A stretch of 64,000 nucleotides of DNA from Deltaproteobacteria bacterium (GTDB lineage: Bacteria > Bdellovibrionota_C > UBA2361 > JAGFJO01). Below, in pieces: positions 62,387 to 64,000 of the stretch; position 1 is the stretch's first letter, and every line of letters starts with the position of its first letter. Made by a program: the position numbers and the translations under genes. The stretch is taken from contig JAGFJO010000111.1 in the NCBI GenBank assembly GCA_024102635.1, positions 23,986 to 87,985 of the forward strand, given 5' to 3'. The notes under the pieces are model-generated. The model was not told the DNA's origin. It saw only the letters and a program-made list of their open reading frames with translations, and ran no database searches.

Positions 62387-63836
62387 AGTGAAATCTCCGT
62401 TTTCAATCGTCGACGACCAAAGTCAGACTCAGTGCGCTACCGCTCTATTTAATGTGACAGAGAGTGGGTCCGCTCTTCCTGCTAACCAGTATCGCGGCAA
62501 TGCGGCGGTAATAACGCTTGGATGCGCCAAGAATCAGGTTGATTCGGAGGTGATGCTGGGGAGTTTGCGTAATTCCGGTTATCAGATTGTCAGTGATCCT
62601 GAATCAGCCGAGGTAATCATCGTAAACACTTGTGGATTTCTAGAAAGCTCGGTGAAGGAGAGTATCGATTGCATTCTTGATGTAGCAGAGCTTAAGAAAA
62701 GCGCCAGGCTTAGGCGTCTAATTGTGGCCGGGTGTATGGTGCAGCGCTACAACGGAGACATTCAGTCAAGTTTCCCCGAGGTAGATGCATTCATAGGTGT
62801 GGACGATCTGCTACTGGCGGGTGAGGTGGCGCAAGGTTCGGAAGTCCGAAGCATGTTGGAGGGGGCTGCCCGTCCATACTTCATATACGATGAGAAAATG
62901 CCGCGGCAGTTGTCTACCCGGCCCCATACCGCCTATGTAAAGGTATCGGAGGGATGTGACCGTCCTTGCACATTCTGCATAATTCCCAAAATCAGGGGCG
63001 CCATGCGAAGCCGGCCCGTGGATTCAATTGTATCCGAGGCTCGAGCTCTTGCTTCTTACGGAGTTAAAGAGATTAATTTAGTGGCGCAGGACCTAACCTC
63101 ATACGGCAAAGACCGCCGGGAAGGGGGTGACCTGATTAATTTATTACGAAAACTCGATAGCTCGAGCGGCATTCCTTGGATACGCCTGCTGTATGCATAT
63201 CCGGTGGGAATTACCGCAGAGCTTATGCAGGCAATCGAACAGCTTCCTAATATCTGCGAGTATTTGGATCTTCCGTTGCAACATTCGAGCGAAGCTGTGC
63301 TGCGGGCCATGAAACGGCCGGTCGGGCGCTATGCTGCACGACCGATTGTCGATTTGATGAGAAGCTGCGCGCCGCAAGTGAAACTCAGAACTACCTTCAT
63401 TGTAGGATTTCCGGGGGAAACGGAGGAAGATATAGTCGATCTCGAAGAATTTATAAGCGAAGGGCATTTTTCCAGTGTCGGAGTATTTACCTACTCCCGG
63501 GAAAGCGGCACGCCGGCTGCTGAGCTCGATAACCAGATACCGGAGGAAGAGAAAGAGCAGCGCAGAAATCGTCTAATGCAGGCTCAGCAACATGTCGTAC
63601 AGACCGGACTGCGTGAATTGGTGGGAAAGACCCTTCCGGTGTTGGTCGAAGGGCTGCACGAAGAGAGCGATCTGCTGCTGAGCGGCAGAACCCGTTTTCA
63701 GGCTCCTGAGGTCGATGGCTGCGTGATAGTTAACGATGTGAGCGAAGAGTCAGATGAGCGAAGCATCCCCGCCGGCGAGATACGGCAGGTTCTCATAACG
63801 GACACCAGCGGCTATGACCTGATCGGCCGCCTCTAA
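62361..63836 (+). CDS. rimO: ribosomal protein S12 methylthiotransferase RimO
   Basis: A radical SAM enzyme that methylthiolates an aspartate of ribosomal protein S12. Cys55, Cys91 and Cys125 bind one [4Fe-4S] cluster in the UPF0004 domain, and the radical SAM triad CDRPCTFC gives Cys199, Cys203 and Cys206. A TRAM domain closes the protein. The 45 residues before TLGCAKNQVDSE exceed the usual start. An ATG at 62361 would overlap lolA by 26 bases; a GTG at 62388, just after the lolA stop and preceded by GGAGAGG, is an attractive alternative. Confidence 0.94.
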   Translation: MTVERGEDKVKSPFSIVDDQSQTQCATALFNVTESGSALPANQYRGNAAVITLGCAKNQVDSEVMLGSLRNSGYQIVSDPESAEVIIVNTCGFLESSVKESIDCILDVAELKKSARLRRLIVAGCMVQRYNGDIQSSFPEVDAFIGVDDLLLAGEVAQGSEVRSMLEGAARPYFIYDEKMPRQLSTRPHTAYVKVSEGCDRPCTFCIIPKIRGAMRSRPVDSIVSEARALASYGVKEINLVAQDLTSYGKDRREGGDLINLLRKLDSSSGIPWIRLLYAYPVGITAELMQAIEQLPNICEYLDLPLQHSSEAVLRAMKRPVGRYAARPIVDLMRSCAPQVKLRTTFIVGFPGETEEDIVDLEEFISEGHFSSVGVFTYSRESGTPAAELDNQIPEEEKEQRRNRLMQAQQHVVQTGLRELVGKTLPVLVEGLHEESDLLLSGRTRFQAPEVDGCVIVNDVSEESDERSIPAGEIRQVLITDTSGYDLIGRL

Positions 63837-63837
63837 C

Positions 63838-63866
63838 CCCCGCCGCTGGTGCGGGGCTACTTTTTT
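63838..63866 (+). terminator. intrinsic terminator after rimO
   Basis: CCCCGC (63838-63843) pairs with GCGGGG (63851-63856) around a seven-base loop, and a TTTTTT tract follows at 63861-63866. It starts right after the rimO stop codon. Confidence 0.78.
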
Positions 63867-63903
63867 CCTTTACAACAGTTGCTATGGAGAGGCGTAGTTG
63901 AAA

Positions 63904-63962
63904 ATTTCCTCCGATCGTAACAGGTTGAGTTTGCGACAACTTTAACCCTGATCGGAGGAAAT
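63904..63962 (+). promoter_or_regulatory. inverted repeat that can sequester a ribosome binding site
   Basis: ATTTCCTCCGATC (63904-63916) is the exact reverse complement of GATCGGAGGAAAT (63950-63962). The right arm contains the GGAGG Shine-Dalgarno site of the ATG at 63966. A 33-base loop with a possible inner GGTT/AACC stem lies between. In RNA the stem would hide the ribosome binding site. Confidence 0.62.
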
Positions 63963-63965
63963 AAA

Positions 63966-64000
63966 ATGAATACAAGGACTATATCGTATGCTGGAAAGAA
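63966..64000 (+). CDS. start of an unknown gene, cut by window end
   Basis: An ATG with GGAGG four to eight bases upstream opens a frame reading MNTRTISYAGK to the window edge. Too short to classify. It is preceded by the inverted repeat that overlaps its ribosome binding site, and by the rimO terminator. Confidence 0.55.
   Translation, partial: MNTRTISYAGK

Noticed and set aside
1..64000. CRISPR array, insertion sequence or prophage
   Set aside because: No regularly spaced repeats, transposase genes or phage structural genes were seen. The single tyrosine recombinase has no phage context.

Overview
The window is about 64 kb of a Gram-negative chromosome dominated by housekeeping and cell-envelope genes. 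Outer-membrane biology is explicit: TolB, Pal and CpoB; the lipoprotein carrier LolA; a lipid A type acyltransferase; and at least six proteins with lipobox signal peptides. Together with an NtrC-type regulator, a eukaryotic-type Ser/Thr kinase, several TPR proteins, a long HflX and an M16 peptidase pair, this suggests a delta-proteobacterial grade organism (Bdellovibrionota, Myxococcota, Desulfobacterota, SAR324 or a related candidate phylum). No rRNA or marker alignment is available here, so the assignment is inference. No CRISPR array, insertion sequence or prophage was seen.

Layout. 0-6.5 kb: a PqaA-type hydrolase cut by the window edge, ribosomal protein L31, a TlpA-like thioredoxin lipoprotein, a metallophosphoesterase, a membrane Ser/Thr kinase with a LamG-like tail, and two unknown exported proteins. 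6.6-16.5 kb: nadK-recN, an M23 peptidase, an unknown protein, recD2 (minus strand), hemC-hemD-phhB. 16.6-22.2 kb: tolB, pal, then the closely packed run cpoB-ribF-rluD-pgeF. 22.4-30 kb: two small unknown genes around a perfect palindrome, a polyprenyl diphosphate synthase, tRNA-Glu, a Yip1-like protein, queG with an overlapping lipoprotein gene, and a minus-strand run of M50 protease, lipid A acyltransferase and TPR lipoprotein. 30-36 kb: nucleotide-sugar dehydrogenase and 4-epimerase (a uronic acid sugar pathway), a tyrosine recombinase, coaE, an SCP2 protein and an orphan histidine kinase.

36-43 kb looks the most accessory: an aminotransferase-TPR pair, an orphan DNA methyltransferase with an altered catalytic motif, a CobB-like synthetase without its amidotransferase cysteine, and a GNAT-like gene overlapped by a 51-residue membrane protein. 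43-50.7 kb: hflX, pepP, a GDP-fucose-synthase-like gene, an orphan MoxR-type ATPase, MTA phosphorylase and a TPR protein. 50.9-64 kb: an NtrC-type regulator, a 416 bp gap with a long imperfect hairpin, a zinc-ribbon protein, YihY with a complementary M16 pair, a hyperacidic protein, a lipoprotein, ftsK, lolA, rimO, and the first codons of a gene whose ribosome binding site lies in one arm of a perfect 13 bp inverted repeat.

No single complete novel system is evident. The best leads are the cysteine-less CobB homologue and its neighbourhood, the hairpin at 52.6 kb, the Shine-Dalgarno-sequestering repeat at the right edge, and the kinase with a LamG-like sensor. Start codons were moved inward from the longest open frame where a ribosome binding site or conserved N-terminus supported it.
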